Notes under the pieces: model-generated
What the model saw: the letters and a program-made list of their open reading frames with translations, nothing else
What the model was told of the DNA's origin: nothing
Databases searched by the model: none
Assembly: GCA_023426145.1 (NCBI GenBank)
Contig: JAFABG010000002.1
Coordinates: 1 to 64,000, forward strand
Reading direction: 5' to 3'
Origin: Bacteroidota bacterium
GTDB lineage: Bacteria; Bacteroidota; Bacteroidia; Bacteroidales; Bacteroidaceae
DNA: 64,000 nucleotides
Shown here: piece by piece, positions 21,710 through 30,961 of the stretch
How the letters are laid out: the number at the start of each line of letters is the position of its first letter
Numbering within the stretch: position 1 is the stretch's first letter
Made by a program: the position numbers and the translations under genes

Positions 21710-24457
21710 ATGATAGATATCAAAGACATACAAGGTAATATCCTCCTTTCAACTTGCATAAATGAAGGTTCAAAGGGAAAGTTCATGCTTCAAAAAGAGG
21801 ACTATATAATTCTCAAGTTTAGCGTGTACGAACCTGTCTATTTTAGGCTTGGGGATGGTATTGACAACGAAATAGGTCTCTTTGAGCTAATCGATGTCGA
21901 GAATTGTAAACCAACCTATAACGAGAATAACGGAGGGTATGATTATGAGCTTCGCTTAGATGCCTATTACTGGAAATGGAAAAATAAGATTTTCAAATAC
22001 ACTCCTGAATACGGTGGGCAGGAAGCATCATGGAACTTAACTGCAACCCTTGACGTTCATCTTGGAATATTCCTTCGTAACCTCACTAATCTTGGCTATA
22101 AATTCAGAGGTACAGCGTTTCAGTTCTCCATTGATTCCACCGTAGAGAACTCTGCTAAGTTAGTGTCTTACGATAGCACAAACATGATAGATGCCCTCAC
22201 CGCAATGGCAGAAGCATGGGAATGTGAATGGTGGGTAACCGATAATATTATCCATTTCGGACGCTGCGAGTTTGGTGACCCTGTAGACTTTGAGATAGAT
22301 GTCAATGTAAAGAGCATGCCTCGTTCTTCCAGTAAGACGGATTACGCCACCCGTATTATCGCTTTCGGTTCTGACAGGAATATCCCGACTAATTACAGGC
22401 CGGTTGATGAGCAGATCGTAGTTAACGGTGTAGTGCAAAGGAGATTGATGCTACCTGCGGGTACTCCATACGTGGATGCTTACGAGGGTATGTCACAAGA
22501 AGAAGCCGTTGAGGATATAGTGGTTTTCGATGATATCTACCCTCGTATGACTTCTACTGTTACTGCTGTAGAATTATCAACTGGAAACTACGTCGATGAA
22601 AATAATAAACCAACCGGTGAAACGTATCCTATTTATACAATCACTACTGACATAAAGAATTTCAGCAAGGAATTTCTGCTTGATGATTTGAAGCTAAAAT
22701 TTGAAAGTGGCTTGCTTAATGGTTATAGCTTTAAATTAAACTTAAAATCAAGCGACGAAAACAGCACCGTTCTTGAAATAACCAGAAGTAATGAAGAAAG
22801 TGGAGAGAGAGATCTTCCTGATGAAACTCTAAAACCGGCCGTTGGTGACACCTTTGTTCTTTTTGGTTATGATACCTCTTATATCAATGAGAATATGCTT
22901 CCAGCTGCCGAACAAGAACTAGAAGAAAGAACGGAAGCGTATGTCGCCAAAACTAAGATTGATCCATCAACCTATGACTGCAAGATGTCCTCTGATTACA
23001 TGTATAACAACGGTACTCCAAGAACATTTGCTGTTGGTGACAAAGTTAATCTGATTAATAAAGGCTACTTTGAGAACGGACGTGTATCAAGAATAATCGG
23101 TTTTGAATACAATCTGGATAAGCCTTATGATTCTCCTGTCTACACCGTTGGTGAAACTGTCGCTTATTCCCGTCTCGGCAATATTGAAGATAAGGTTGAC
23201 GCCATCACCTACAAAGGACAAAGTTACACGGGTGGAAGTGGTAGCGGTGTATATGTCATTCGGCTTAATGATAATACATCTCCTTCTGATAGCAATGTCT
23301 TCTCTGCTAAACGGTCAAAGGCGATGTTTCTTCGGAAAGACGTATCTGATACGGCAGCCGAAGTAATTAAATTCCTAAAAGGCATAATCTCTAAAGGAAA
23401 TATAGACCTAGGAGATTTTATCGGAGGTTTAGCAGGTCAAGGAGCTAGACTACAGCCCAATGGTAACATTGAAGCTCGGAATCTAACCTTATGGGAAAGC
23501 CTGATAGTACCTGTACTTACATACAATAAAACAAGAGTAATAGCCGGTCATACCTGGTTAACTGAAGGTGGAGGTATAATAGATAGCGTAATATTGAATG
23601 AGGATGGTATTTCTGGAACTATGAAATTGCGTTTTGATGAAGACGAGAAAGGTACAGTTATAGATGGAATAGGTAAAGTAGATGTTGATGATCTTTGCAT
23701 GGGTATATGGCATGATATAGACAATGCTGTAAACAACGATTTAGAATCATCGGACGACGGAATAGGTAACTATACCTTCAAAGGGTTTGGGACAAGCTAC
23801 TTTCGTATTACAGAAATTATTGATACTCAGAATAACACTGAGTTTTCATTTGTGATGCGTCCCACTTCGCCCAACTATTCCAAACAAATACTGCCTAAAC
23901 CGGGAATGCATTTCGCTCAGTTTGGCAATCCAACGAATACAGATAGGCAGAAAGCTTGGTATATCACAACATCATATATACGCCAGCTCACAGGAGTAAC
24001 CGACTGGGAGTACACCAAGGCTAATGTAGCGATTCAGTTCGGAGACTTAACGAACCTTTCCGTTTTCGGTCTTAATATGTCGGATAAGTCCGCTTACCTG
24101 AACAATATATGGATGAGTGGAACGATTGAGCAACTGGAAAATCTTCCCGCTGTACTAAATATAAGTACAGATGGAGATAATTTCATAGCCGCTGGAGAGA
24201 TACTACACCTTACTTGTAATGTGACAAGGGGATTTACGGATATCACGTCTCAGGTAACCAATTGGACTATTGAACGTGAGAGTGGAGATCAGCCCAATGA
24301 CGACGTTTGGAATATTGATCATCTGAATTTCAATGGAGAAATTGATTTAACCTACGATGATCTGGGAAGTAATTCTTATACAACGGTTAGCACCCTATTC
24401 AGAATCAAAGCAAACAATGAAAATGTAACGTTGGCATCTGCCATCCTAACAATATAA
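21710..24457 (+). CDS. Tail hub / minor structural protein, 915 aa
   Basis: I placed the start at ATG 21710 because the upstream in-frame codon lies within the terminator hairpin. It has a beta-rich N-terminal half (DAYYWKWKNKIFKYTPEYGG, then DALTAMAEAWECEWWVTDN, the latter typical of baseplate-hub proteins) and a block with RIIAFGSDRNIPTNYRP. A Gly-rich hinge (YTGGSGSGVYVIRL, near residue 510) leads to Ig-like beta domains at the C-terminus. It is the first gene of the distal-tail operon and probably forms the tail tip hub. Confidence 0.75.
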   Translation: MIDIKDIQGNILLSTCINEGSKGKFMLQKEDYIILKFSVYEPVYFRLGDGIDNEIGLFELIDVENCKPTYNENNGGYDYELRLDAYYWKWKNKIFKYTPEYGGQEASWNLTATLDVHLGIFLRNLTNLGYKFRGTAFQFSIDSTVENSAKLVSYDSTNMIDALTAMAEAWECEWWVTDNIIHFGRCEFGDPVDFEIDVNVKSMPRSSSKTDYATRIIAFGSDRNIPTNYRPVDEQIVVNGVVQRRLMLPAGTPYVDAYEGMSQEEAVEDIVVFDDIYPRMTSTVTAVELSTGNYVDENNKPTGETYPIYTITTDIKNFSKEFLLDDLKLKFESGLLNGYSFKLNLKSSDENSTVLEITRSNEESGERDLPDETLKPAVGDTFVLFGYDTSYINENMLPAAEQELEERTEAYVAKTKIDPSTYDCKMSSDYMYNNGTPRTFAVGDKVNLINKGYFENGRVSRIIGFEYNLDKPYDSPVYTVGETVAYSRLGNIEDKVDAITYKGQSYTGGSGSGVYVIRLNDNTSPSDSNVFSAKRSKAMFLRKDVSDTAAEVIKFLKGIISKGNIDLGDFIGGLAGQGARLQPNGNIEARNLTLWESLIVPVLTYNKTRVIAGHTWLTEGGGIIDSVILNEDGISGTMKLRFDEDEKGTVIDGIGKVDVDDLCMGIWHDIDNAVNNDLESSDDGIGNYTFKGFGTSYFRITEIIDTQNNTEFSFVMRPTSPNYSKQILPKPGMHFAQFGNPTNTDRQKAWYITTSYIRQLTGVTDWEYTKANVAIQFGDLTNLSVFGLNMSDKSAYLNNIWMSGTIEQLENLPAVLNISTDGDNFIAAGEILHLTCNVTRGFTDITSQVTNWTIERESGDQPNDDVWNIDHLNFNGEIDLTYDDLGSNSYTTVSTLFRIKANNENVTLASAILTI

Positions 24458-24461
24458 GAGT

Positions 24462-25679
24462 ATGGAAATAAAAAAACGAATAAGAAAAGACTTCCAGCCG
24501 CTTACTACAGTGGCAACTTTAGAGACTCTTACGCCTAATAGCCCTGTGACTCAGGTTTATGATGCAGCGGTAGGGACTTACGAGCCTGACAGAAGTATTA
24601 CTCCTTGTGTCATTCGGCCAAACGTGATGGCAGGTGCGTCTGACGGTAGTTGGAATAAGCCTGTGATGAATAGTAGCCTGGGGCTAATGAAGTGGTACGT
24701 AAACGGGCTTGATATCACTACGCTACCTACATGGGTAGGTAAATACAGTATTGAAACCTACGGTGAGAATCGTGGTACAATTACTATTTATCGCAATGTC
24801 GATGTTTCAGAATCATTTGAGCTTCATTTTGAGGCGGAATTTACTGATGCACGATTTGGCCTTAATGTTCCGGTTAAAACTGATCCTATAACCCTATCCA
24901 CAACGGATAAGAGTGAAGATAGTTGGGCTATATCAATTAGTGCAGAGCCAACAGTAACTTATAATCCATTTATGGACAAGCTTCTGATCTACGATTATAA
25001 GGTAGCTAATAATCTGATTATAGCATCTTCTGAAAACCGAAATGCGGCTATCGATGGGAATCAATATGAGCGGATAATTCCTATTACTGTACATAAGGGT
25101 ACTACTTTGATGGCTAATGGATATACATTAACGCTTTACAAAGTAAATGGTGATGGAACTTTGACTCAACAAACGACTGCTGACTTGGGAATATCTGCAT
25201 TCTCAATTACAAGTCTTACGCTTGATCTAAGACTTATTGAGAAAGCCGACTACTTGATCATTGTTAAGGATACTACGCCCAATTATTCTAATCGTGAACG
25301 TGCTCGCATTCAATTTTCTGTTAACAGGATTTATCCTGAATATACTACGGATATCATGAGCGATGTTTCAATCCTGCCTACAGACGTAGAACATCGAAAC
25401 AGAGTGCTTGTACATTACAACAACGATCTAATTCCAGTGCCTGAACCTATTTTACGTCTATTGTGGAAGACTGATTCTTACAATAAGACTGGAGTTGAGC
25501 ATAACGAAGGAAGTACAACAATTATCAACCTAGCTAGAGCTGGAGTAGGAAGTTCCTATATTGATGATTGGATGGATATTGGGGTATATTCCGAACAAAA
25601 AGGCGTCTTTACATTGGCTACAGACGAACTAGGAGAAACATATACGGATGAGAATGGTGAACAATATATAACAAACTAA
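24462..25679 (+). CDS. Tail/baseplate structural protein, 405 aa
   Basis: Four nt after the hub gene. The protein is beta-rich throughout (GTITIYRNVDVSESFELHF, ITVHKGTTLMANGYTLTLY), with no signal peptide, and looks like a string of Ig-like or fibre-support domains. Position between hub and fibres suggests an upper baseplate or tail-tip component. It ends 1 nt before the next gene. Confidence 0.65.
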   Translation: MEIKKRIRKDFQPLTTVATLETLTPNSPVTQVYDAAVGTYEPDRSITPCVIRPNVMAGASDGSWNKPVMNSSLGLMKWYVNGLDITTLPTWVGKYSIETYGENRGTITIYRNVDVSESFELHFEAEFTDARFGLNVPVKTDPITLSTTDKSEDSWAISISAEPTVTYNPFMDKLLIYDYKVANNLIIASSENRNAAIDGNQYERIIPITVHKGTTLMANGYTLTLYKVNGDGTLTQQTTADLGISAFSITSLTLDLRLIEKADYLIIVKDTTPNYSNRERARIQFSVNRIYPEYTTDIMSDVSILPTDVEHRNRVLVHYNNDLIPVPEPILRLLWKTDSYNKTGVEHNEGSTTIINLARAGVGSSYIDDWMDIGVYSEQKGVFTLATDELGETYTDENGEQYITN

Positions 25680-25680
25680 G

Positions 25681-25905
25681 ATGAGATACATTGTACTCGA
25701 AAAATCAAGAGCTGTAGATATCGGAATCTCGATTAAATGGCATAAGGTAAAGTTGGCTAAAGTAATCATCAACGAAAAAGAGTTGATGAATAGTATAGCA
25801 CTTAATGGAGACTATGACAGTCGATTGGAGGCTGTATCAGGAAAGTCATATACTAATAGTGAAATAAATAATCTAATTAACGAAGGAGGCTGGAAGAATG
25901 GCTGA
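25681..25905 (+). CDS. Small tail-operon protein, 74 aa
   Basis: Tightly packed between two tail structural genes (overlap of 8 nt with the next). The product starts MRYIVLEKSRAVDIGISIKW and ends SEINNLINEGGWKNG. No catalytic motif or membrane segment. Possibly a chaperone or small connector; unassigned. Confidence 0.55.
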   Translation: MRYIVLEKSRAVDIGISIKWHKVKLAKVIINEKELMNSIALNGDYDSRLEAVSGKSYTNSEINNLINEGGWKNG

Positions 25906-26920
25906 GATTTTTCATGCGCAAGGCGCGATAACCGTAAAGAGGCTTCGCAATGGAGATACATTGAACATGTACTTCGCGAACAATGGCATACCGTTATATC
26001 AAACGGTAGACCCTGAATCGGGTGCAGTTGCACCGGATTGGACAGTGGAAGAGAACCGACCGATACGAACACCGAATGTAACTTCAGCTCGTGGTGCAGC
26101 CGTTAATCTATCTAATCATAGATATACGTATAATGGCACATTGCTTTTGTTTAATGGCGTTGACGTTGACGGATGGATATCAGATAGTACAGGAAAGTTC
26201 TCGTTGCAATCGGCAACCGGTGCAATTAAGATCATAGGCAATCTAGCCAGCTTGATCAATACGGCTAATGACACATTGACGTATAGCTGTACGGCAACTG
26301 TATCAGGTGTTGAGTATCAAATCACTAAAGACTTAGACATCAACATCCAAAAGGTTGGTGCTAGCTCTTACTATTTGGTGATATTGGCCATTACTGAACA
26401 GTTGACTAGCAGTGTACCCAATACAACGCTTACAGCTAAACTCTACCAAGGGGCTAATCTTATCTCTACCTTCTATCCAAAATGGTTAAAAGGAGAAGTA
26501 GCATGGCCGGATAAAAACGGGCAAGCGGAAATCACAGTTACACGTGGTGATGTAGATGGCGCTCAACTGTTTGTGGCAGAGGCTTACAAGACTTCTGGTG
26601 ATCTCACTCCTATTGCTAGAGCTGGAGTTAAAGTTTCTGATATCGCAGATACATACGCCATTGTTCCATACGTTTCATCAACAAACAAACTAGTTAGCGA
26701 TGGAAATCCGGTTACAGTTACGGGTAGAATTATCAAGATGTCGGATAACTCAGTATATGTGCCTACTAATCCGGTATGGGCGTTATCTGTCATTGAGCGT
26801 GTAGGTTGGAATGTGATTAAATCATCTTCTACAGATAGTATCGAAGTGACAACACTAGAGACTGATTATAACGGTCAAGAGTCTGATGTAGATGTAATTG
26901 CTGATTGTGAGTTTGAATAA
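25898..26920 (+). CDS. Tail fibre-like protein with Ig-type folds, 340 aa
   Basis: The N-terminus (MAEIFHAQGAITVKRLRNGD) leads into successive beta-sandwich-like repeats (DTLTYSCTATVSGVEYQ, NTTLTAKLYQGANLIST, NPVTVTGRIIKMSDNSVY). The composition, rich in Thr, Ser, Val and Asn, is typical of fibre shaft proteins. It lies directly upstream of the probable receptor-binding tip gene. Confidence 0.65.
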   Translation: MAEIFHAQGAITVKRLRNGDTLNMYFANNGIPLYQTVDPESGAVAPDWTVEENRPIRTPNVTSARGAAVNLSNHRYTYNGTLLLFNGVDVDGWISDSTGKFSLQSATGAIKIIGNLASLINTANDTLTYSCTATVSGVEYQITKDLDINIQKVGASSYYLVILAITEQLTSSVPNTTLTAKLYQGANLISTFYPKWLKGEVAWPDKNGQAEITVTRGDVDGAQLFVAEAYKTSGDLTPIARAGVKVSDIADTYAIVPYVSSTNKLVSDGNPVTVTGRIIKMSDNSVYVPTNPVWALSVIERVGWNVIKSSSTDSIEVTTLETDYNGQESDVDVIADCEFE

Positions 26921-26942
26921 TAAACTAAAAAAATAAACGAAT

Positions 26943-28250
26943 ATGGGAGTTTTAGGACAAGAGACCTTAGTCTCTGATATGCTGCGAACAAACAGCATCA
27001 TGATTGAAGTAGGTGGCTCAATAAGAAGGATCACACTAGATAACTTCATGAATATCATCAATGATGGAAACGAAATGTTACTTCGTCAAGTGGCATGGGG
27101 AGTTCCGATCAAGCAATCTATTCAGTCGTCAACCTATTGGGGAGTGATTGGCAACACATCTGCATGGCAGGAATTTAAAAGGCTTTCAGGTAGATATTTA
27201 GTGACTAATGCTGGGAAGGCGGCTAAACTTAATCCGAATGATTCAAACTATTATATCGACGGAACACCTGTAGATGAAAGCAAAGGTAATATAATGGTGA
27301 TTACACCTAGATTATATTATCTAGTAAAGAATGACGAGGTGACGGGTACTCCAGTTCTATGGATGAGTATGCTTCCTATCGGAGGACATTACATTGGAGG
27401 TGCAGGAGGCGGAATGTACAACTGCATCGGAGCATATAAAGGACATCTTTTGGGGAGCTCCTTAGTTTCCAGATCAGGATATACTCCAACAGGAGCGCAG
27501 ACTATAACCTCTTTTTGGAATGCGGCACAGACAAACGGGATTGATTTTGGATTGACTAATTACGATCATCGTAAATTAATGATGATGCTTGGACTTTCCG
27601 AATATGGAGATACTAACATCCAGGCTAAATTAGGATATGGAGTTGGAGGTAGTTCTGCAACCGATTTACAGGCAGCATCATTAGCTCTATTAACTGGGGA
27701 AACTAAAGAGTTGGGTGATTCTTTCGGTAAGATTGATATCTCTTTAGTAAATGGAGAGAATGTGGGTGTAGGCTGTAGTCGTGTTAATCTTATGGGTATA
27801 GAAGACCCCTACGGTTGGATGTTTGAGATGATACAAAATATTTATTGTGGTAATCAAGCCAATAGTGGTCAGGATGGGACGGAAGTATATATCATTGAAG
27901 GTAACCGAATGCCAACGGCTGCTGAACTTGCATCGACACCGAATGGTAAGTATCGCCAGATATCCAGATTAACAACTAGCGGATATATCAAAGAGGAGAT
28001 TATAGGTGAATATTTCGACTTATTCCCATCTAATGTTATAGGAGGTAGTTCTACATCTTATTGGCCTGATAATAGCAATTTTAATGCTGATGGACAGCTG
28101 GTTGTTTGGGGTGGTTCTTCGATTAACGGTGCATCTAGCGGTCCCGCCTCCGTGTACTCGCCTTACGCTTTTTCGTATGCGAATCAGTACATCGGCTCTC
28201 GTCTTACTTATTTTGGCCCACTAACATTTGTGAATGGAGCAAATATTTAA
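26943..28250 (+). CDS. Fibre tip/receptor-binding protein with C-type-lectin-like C-terminus, 435 aa
   Basis: The N-terminal 60 residues are an attachment part. The rest resembles the C-type-lectin/formylglycine-enzyme-like fold used by phage receptor-binding proteins: PIGGHYIGGAGGGMYNCIG, DPYGWMFEMIQNIYCG and, at the end, VVWGGSSINGASSGP and ANQYIGSRLTYFG. The last segment has the W/V-GGS...GxR layout of diversity-generating-retroelement targets. I see no reverse transcriptase or template repeat in the window. The protein probably determines host range. Confidence 0.7.
   Translation: MGVLGQETLVSDMLRTNSIMIEVGGSIRRITLDNFMNIINDGNEMLLRQVAWGVPIKQSIQSSTYWGVIGNTSAWQEFKRLSGRYLVTNAGKAAKLNPNDSNYYIDGTPVDESKGNIMVITPRLYYLVKNDEVTGTPVLWMSMLPIGGHYIGGAGGGMYNCIGAYKGHLLGSSLVSRSGYTPTGAQTITSFWNAAQTNGIDFGLTNYDHRKLMMMLGLSEYGDTNIQAKLGYGVGGSSATDLQAASLALLTGETKELGDSFGKIDISLVNGENVGVGCSRVNLMGIEDPYGWMFEMIQNIYCGNQANSGQDGTEVYIIEGNRMPTAAELASTPNGKYRQISRLTTSGYIKEEIIGEYFDLFPSNVIGGSSTSYWPDNSNFNADGQLVVWGGSSINGASSGPASVYSPYAFSYANQYIGSRLTYFGPLTFVNGANI
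28105..28245 (+). other. Candidate variable region of a retroelement-type target
   Basis: From TGG-GGT-GGT near the GGSS motif to the end of the gene, codons are mostly NNC, NNT or NNG with few A in the first two positions (for example CCC GCC TCC GTG TAC TCG CCT TAC). That differs from the AT-rich surroundings and is what adenine-directed mutagenesis of AAC/AAT codons leaves. The stretch ending near GGCCCA could be the homing end. No template repeat is visible within the window. Confidence 0.45.
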
Positions 28251-28273
28251 TTTAAAATATAGGAGATAATAAA

Positions 28274-28648
28274 ATGAAATCTTATAGAAGTTATGAAGGT
28301 GAAATACCACAAGGAGTAGAGATTATTAAAGAAGGCACTCTAGTTCGTTTATTCTTCGATTTTGAAAAAATAGATCAAGAAATAGACGGTGAAGTCATTG
28401 AGAATTTGGTGTGTGAAAATGTAGACGTCAACGGAGGCACTTATGATGATATTGTCGGGGCTATCATCTGTGACAGATACGACATGAATAAGCGTGAAGC
28501 TATCATGAGTAATTACGAAGATGCAAAGGATGCTAATTCGGATATTACTGAAGAAAAACGAACGGAATATATTAATGAATATACTCTATTCCAAGCATAT
28601 CGAAAACATGCAAAAGAGATAGCCAAAGAAGTTGTAAATAAAGAGTAA
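28274..28648 (+). CDS. Fibre-assembly-like or accessory tail protein, 124 aa
   Basis: Follows the fibre-tip gene after 23 nt, with AGGAG upstream. Acidic protein (EIPQGVEIIKEGTLVRLFFD, then ENVDVNGGTYDDIVGAIICD) with a helical C-terminal half (KRTEYINEYTLFQAYRKHA). The place after a fibre gene suits a fibre chaperone, but no known motif supports this directly. Confidence 0.55.
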   Translation: MKSYRSYEGEIPQGVEIIKEGTLVRLFFDFEKIDQEIDGEVIENLVCENVDVNGGTYDDIVGAIICDRYDMNKREAIMSNYEDAKDANSDITEEKRTEYINEYTLFQAYRKHAKEIAKEVVNKE

Positions 28649-28655
28649 TAAGAGC

Positions 28656-29819
28656 ATGAGAGCATCCGGCATATTAACAGTAAGGCGTAAGCCTAAAGAC
28701 GGTTTAGATGGAGATAATGGAACTAGCGGATGTATTTATCGACCAAATAAAGGCTTTACTGTTGGTCAAGTCTATCGCAATGATGATGGAGTAACTAATG
28801 TAGCTGACCTAGAAAATGAGAATGTTAGATATATAGACATCGTATTGATAGAAAATCCATCGCTAGCTTCAGGTGCTGAGTGCTATATAGCTAAGAAAGA
28901 AGGTACACTTAATTATTGGTTAGGTACTGAATCCAACTCACCTACTATAGAAGAGTTTATAGGTGACGAGTCTTTACACTGGACTAGAGCTAACTCACTT
29001 GCACCAACATTCACTAACCTACTTGTTACTAATATCGCGCTGATTGATTTTGCTAAAATTGCAAGCGCAGTGTTTAAAGGAGATCACATGTTTTCCCAAT
29101 ATGGAAAAGATGTGAATGGAGATGAAACTAATGAATATGGGTTATTCGATCCTGCCAAGATCGGACAAGTGGATGCGCCATTTACTCCGAACGTCTTAGT
29201 CGATTGGCTGAACGGAACAATGAGACTACTCAAGCTAATAGCTGATGGCGCTGAGTTGACGAATGTAAAGGGCCTTACAGGAGAGTTTAAAAGTTTGCAA
29301 TCAGTAGACTCACTGGGAAATGTAAAGTCTAAAATATACTTTGATGAAACAACCAACTCTATGACATTTAATGGAGATATCTATCATCAGAATACAAATG
29401 GAAATGACTATAGATTCTTCGCCAACAAATTGTTCTGTCGCGGGGAGTTTGGACATAGAGTTATGACCACTTTGGTCTTTGATTTCGCAACTAATCCTGA
29501 TGTATTTGCACATTTGTATGCCAGCGGAACAGATACTACCTATCACAAATATGGTGGTGCTGGTAAGCCTGTTGATTGCGTTGTTCTTAGAGGTACTGGT
29601 ACTTATGTGTTATACGTCTGCGATGCTCAGCAATATAAGAGTATAACAGTAGTTAATGAATCTAATTCACCGAAATGGGTGATATATAATTATCCAAGCA
29701 GGCTATACGTGGTAATTGACCCTTGGAAGTCAGTACATTTCGTCGTTTCAAATTCAGAATTTGTATATGATCCTAATGTGAATAACTATTATGCGTGCAA
29801 CTTGTTTGTGGCTCAATAG
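28656..29819 (+). CDS. Second tail fibre-like protein, 387 aa
   Basis: The N-terminus has a short collagen-like piece (KDGLDGDNGTSG, residues about 14-25), a common trimer-forming element in fibres. A middle region follows (FAKIASAVFKGDHMFSQYGK; LLKLIADGAELTNVKGLTG), then a beta-rich C-terminal receptor-like part (GTGTYVLYVCDAQQYKS). It is the last structural gene before the lysis cassette and could bind a second receptor. Confidence 0.65.
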   Translation: MRASGILTVRRKPKDGLDGDNGTSGCIYRPNKGFTVGQVYRNDDGVTNVADLENENVRYIDIVLIENPSLASGAECYIAKKEGTLNYWLGTESNSPTIEEFIGDESLHWTRANSLAPTFTNLLVTNIALIDFAKIASAVFKGDHMFSQYGKDVNGDETNEYGLFDPAKIGQVDAPFTPNVLVDWLNGTMRLLKLIADGAELTNVKGLTGEFKSLQSVDSLGNVKSKIYFDETTNSMTFNGDIYHQNTNGNDYRFFANKLFCRGEFGHRVMTTLVFDFATNPDVFAHLYASGTDTTYHKYGGAGKPVDCVVLRGTGTYVLYVCDAQQYKSITVVNESNSPKWVIYNYPSRLYVVIDPWKSVHFVVSNSEFVYDPNVNNYYACNLFVAQ

Positions 29820-29853
29820 GATTATATAAAAACAACATTAATAATAGAAAAAA

Positions 29854-30333
29854 ATGAGAGGATTAAATGAGATTATCACAGTCATGTGGATGCTATTTGG
29901 CGTATACATGATGGTATTGCTACTTATTGGGGCTGACCTATGGAGTGGAATACGTAAAGCAAAGAGAAGAGGTGAAGTAAGATCTAGTTACGGTTTCAAA
30001 AAGACAGTTGACAAGATAGCGAGGTATTATAATGCCTTGTTAGCTCTAACTGTAGTTGATATGATGCAGATGGGAGGCATATGGTATCTTGATAGTTATT
30101 ACGATTATCATTGGCCAATATTTCCGCTGATTACATTATGTGGGGCTATCGGTATTGGTCTTATAGAGATCAAGTCCATATTTGAGAAAGCAGAAGATAA
30201 AGTTAAGTTTGAGTATCAGCAAATCGGAACACTGGCTACTGAATTGGCTAAATCAAAAGCTGATCCGGCAGAGATTGCAAAAGCGGTAGTTGATTATATA
30301 AATAAAGATAATGTGAAGGAGGAAGTAAAATGA
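29854..30333 (+). CDS. Holin-like protein, 159 aa
   Basis: Three hydrophobic stretches (residues about 8-30, 63-80 and 88-108; VYMMVLLLIGADLW, PLITLCGAIGIGLIEI) and a charged C-terminal tail (YINKDNVKEEVK). It is followed by an endolysin-like gene overlapping by 4 nt, the usual lysis order. Holins make the timed inner-membrane lesion that starts lysis. Assignment rests on topology and context. Confidence 0.75.
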   Translation: MRGLNEIITVMWMLFGVYMMVLLLIGADLWSGIRKAKRRGEVRSSYGFKKTVDKIARYYNALLALTVVDMMQMGGIWYLDSYYDYHWPIFPLITLCGAIGIGLIEIKSIFEKAEDKVKFEYQQIGTLATELAKSKADPAEIAKAVVDYINKDNVKEEVK

Positions 30334-30731
30334 GTTTGAGTCGAGGTTTAAGAAACAACAATCCGGGCAATATTCGGATTACAAAAGATAAATGGCAGGG
30401 ACTAAGAGAGAAACAGACAGATAAATCTTTCTTCCAGTTTACCAGTATGCCATACGGTTATAGGGCACTAATTCGGACATTGCAGAATTACCGTAAAAAA
30501 TGGGGATGCAAAACAATTGATGACTTCATCAAACGTTGGGCGCCTGAAAATGAGAACAACACATCCGGGTATATCACTCGTGTGTGTAGAGAGATGCATG
30601 TACCATCTACCTACGTGCCGGATGTTAACGATAAGGGTACTATGTGCGCTTTTGCGGCTGCTATCTCACAGGTCGAGAATGGTGTTCCGGCTGTGATGGA
30701 AGATATTACTAATGGATGGGATTTACTTTAA
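30330..30731 (+). CDS. Endolysin-like (P5-type lytic transglycosylase-like), 133 aa
   Basis: Starts MSLSRGLRNNNPGNIRITKD; the RNNNPGNIR block is the hallmark of a small group of phage lysis proteins (P5-like structural lysins). The remainder (FFQFTSMPYGYRALIRTLQN, IDDFIKRWAPENENNTSGYI) resembles a compact lysozyme-like fold. No signal peptide, so it would need the holin to reach the peptidoglycan. Confidence 0.75.
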   Translation: MSLSRGLRNNNPGNIRITKDKWQGLREKQTDKSFFQFTSMPYGYRALIRTLQNYRKKWGCKTIDDFIKRWAPENENNTSGYITRVCREMHVPSTYVPDVNDKGTMCAFAAAISQVENGVPAVMEDITNGWDLL

Positions 30732-30736
30732 TTTAA

Positions 30737-30961
30737 ATGAATATGAGAAAAGAAGATTTAAAAGTGGGACAGGTTGTATGGTATCCCCACGGTAACGAAT
30801 TTGTAACGATTACTAAAGAGCCTTACATATTTCATGGTGTTGGACATGTAGCTGACTTTGTAGACAATAATGGAAGGGAGCATCCCCTTGTTCCGATTGG
30901 GGCTTTTGTGAAAGAGTTAATTATACCGGATAAGTATAAGGAATTGGTAATATTTGAATGA
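30737..30961 (+). CDS. Small hypothetical protein in the lysis cassette, 74 aa
   Basis: Small beta-rich protein (KVGQVVWYPHGNEFVTITKE, then HVADFVDNNGREHPLVPIG) with the feel of a short SH3-like fold. The start may also be the ATG at 30743. It overlaps the spanin-like gene by 4 nt (ATGA), so it is co-translated with it. Function unknown. Confidence 0.6.
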   Translation: MNMRKEDLKVGQVVWYPHGNEFVTITKEPYIFHGVGHVADFVDNNGREHPLVPIGAFVKELIIPDKYKELVIFE

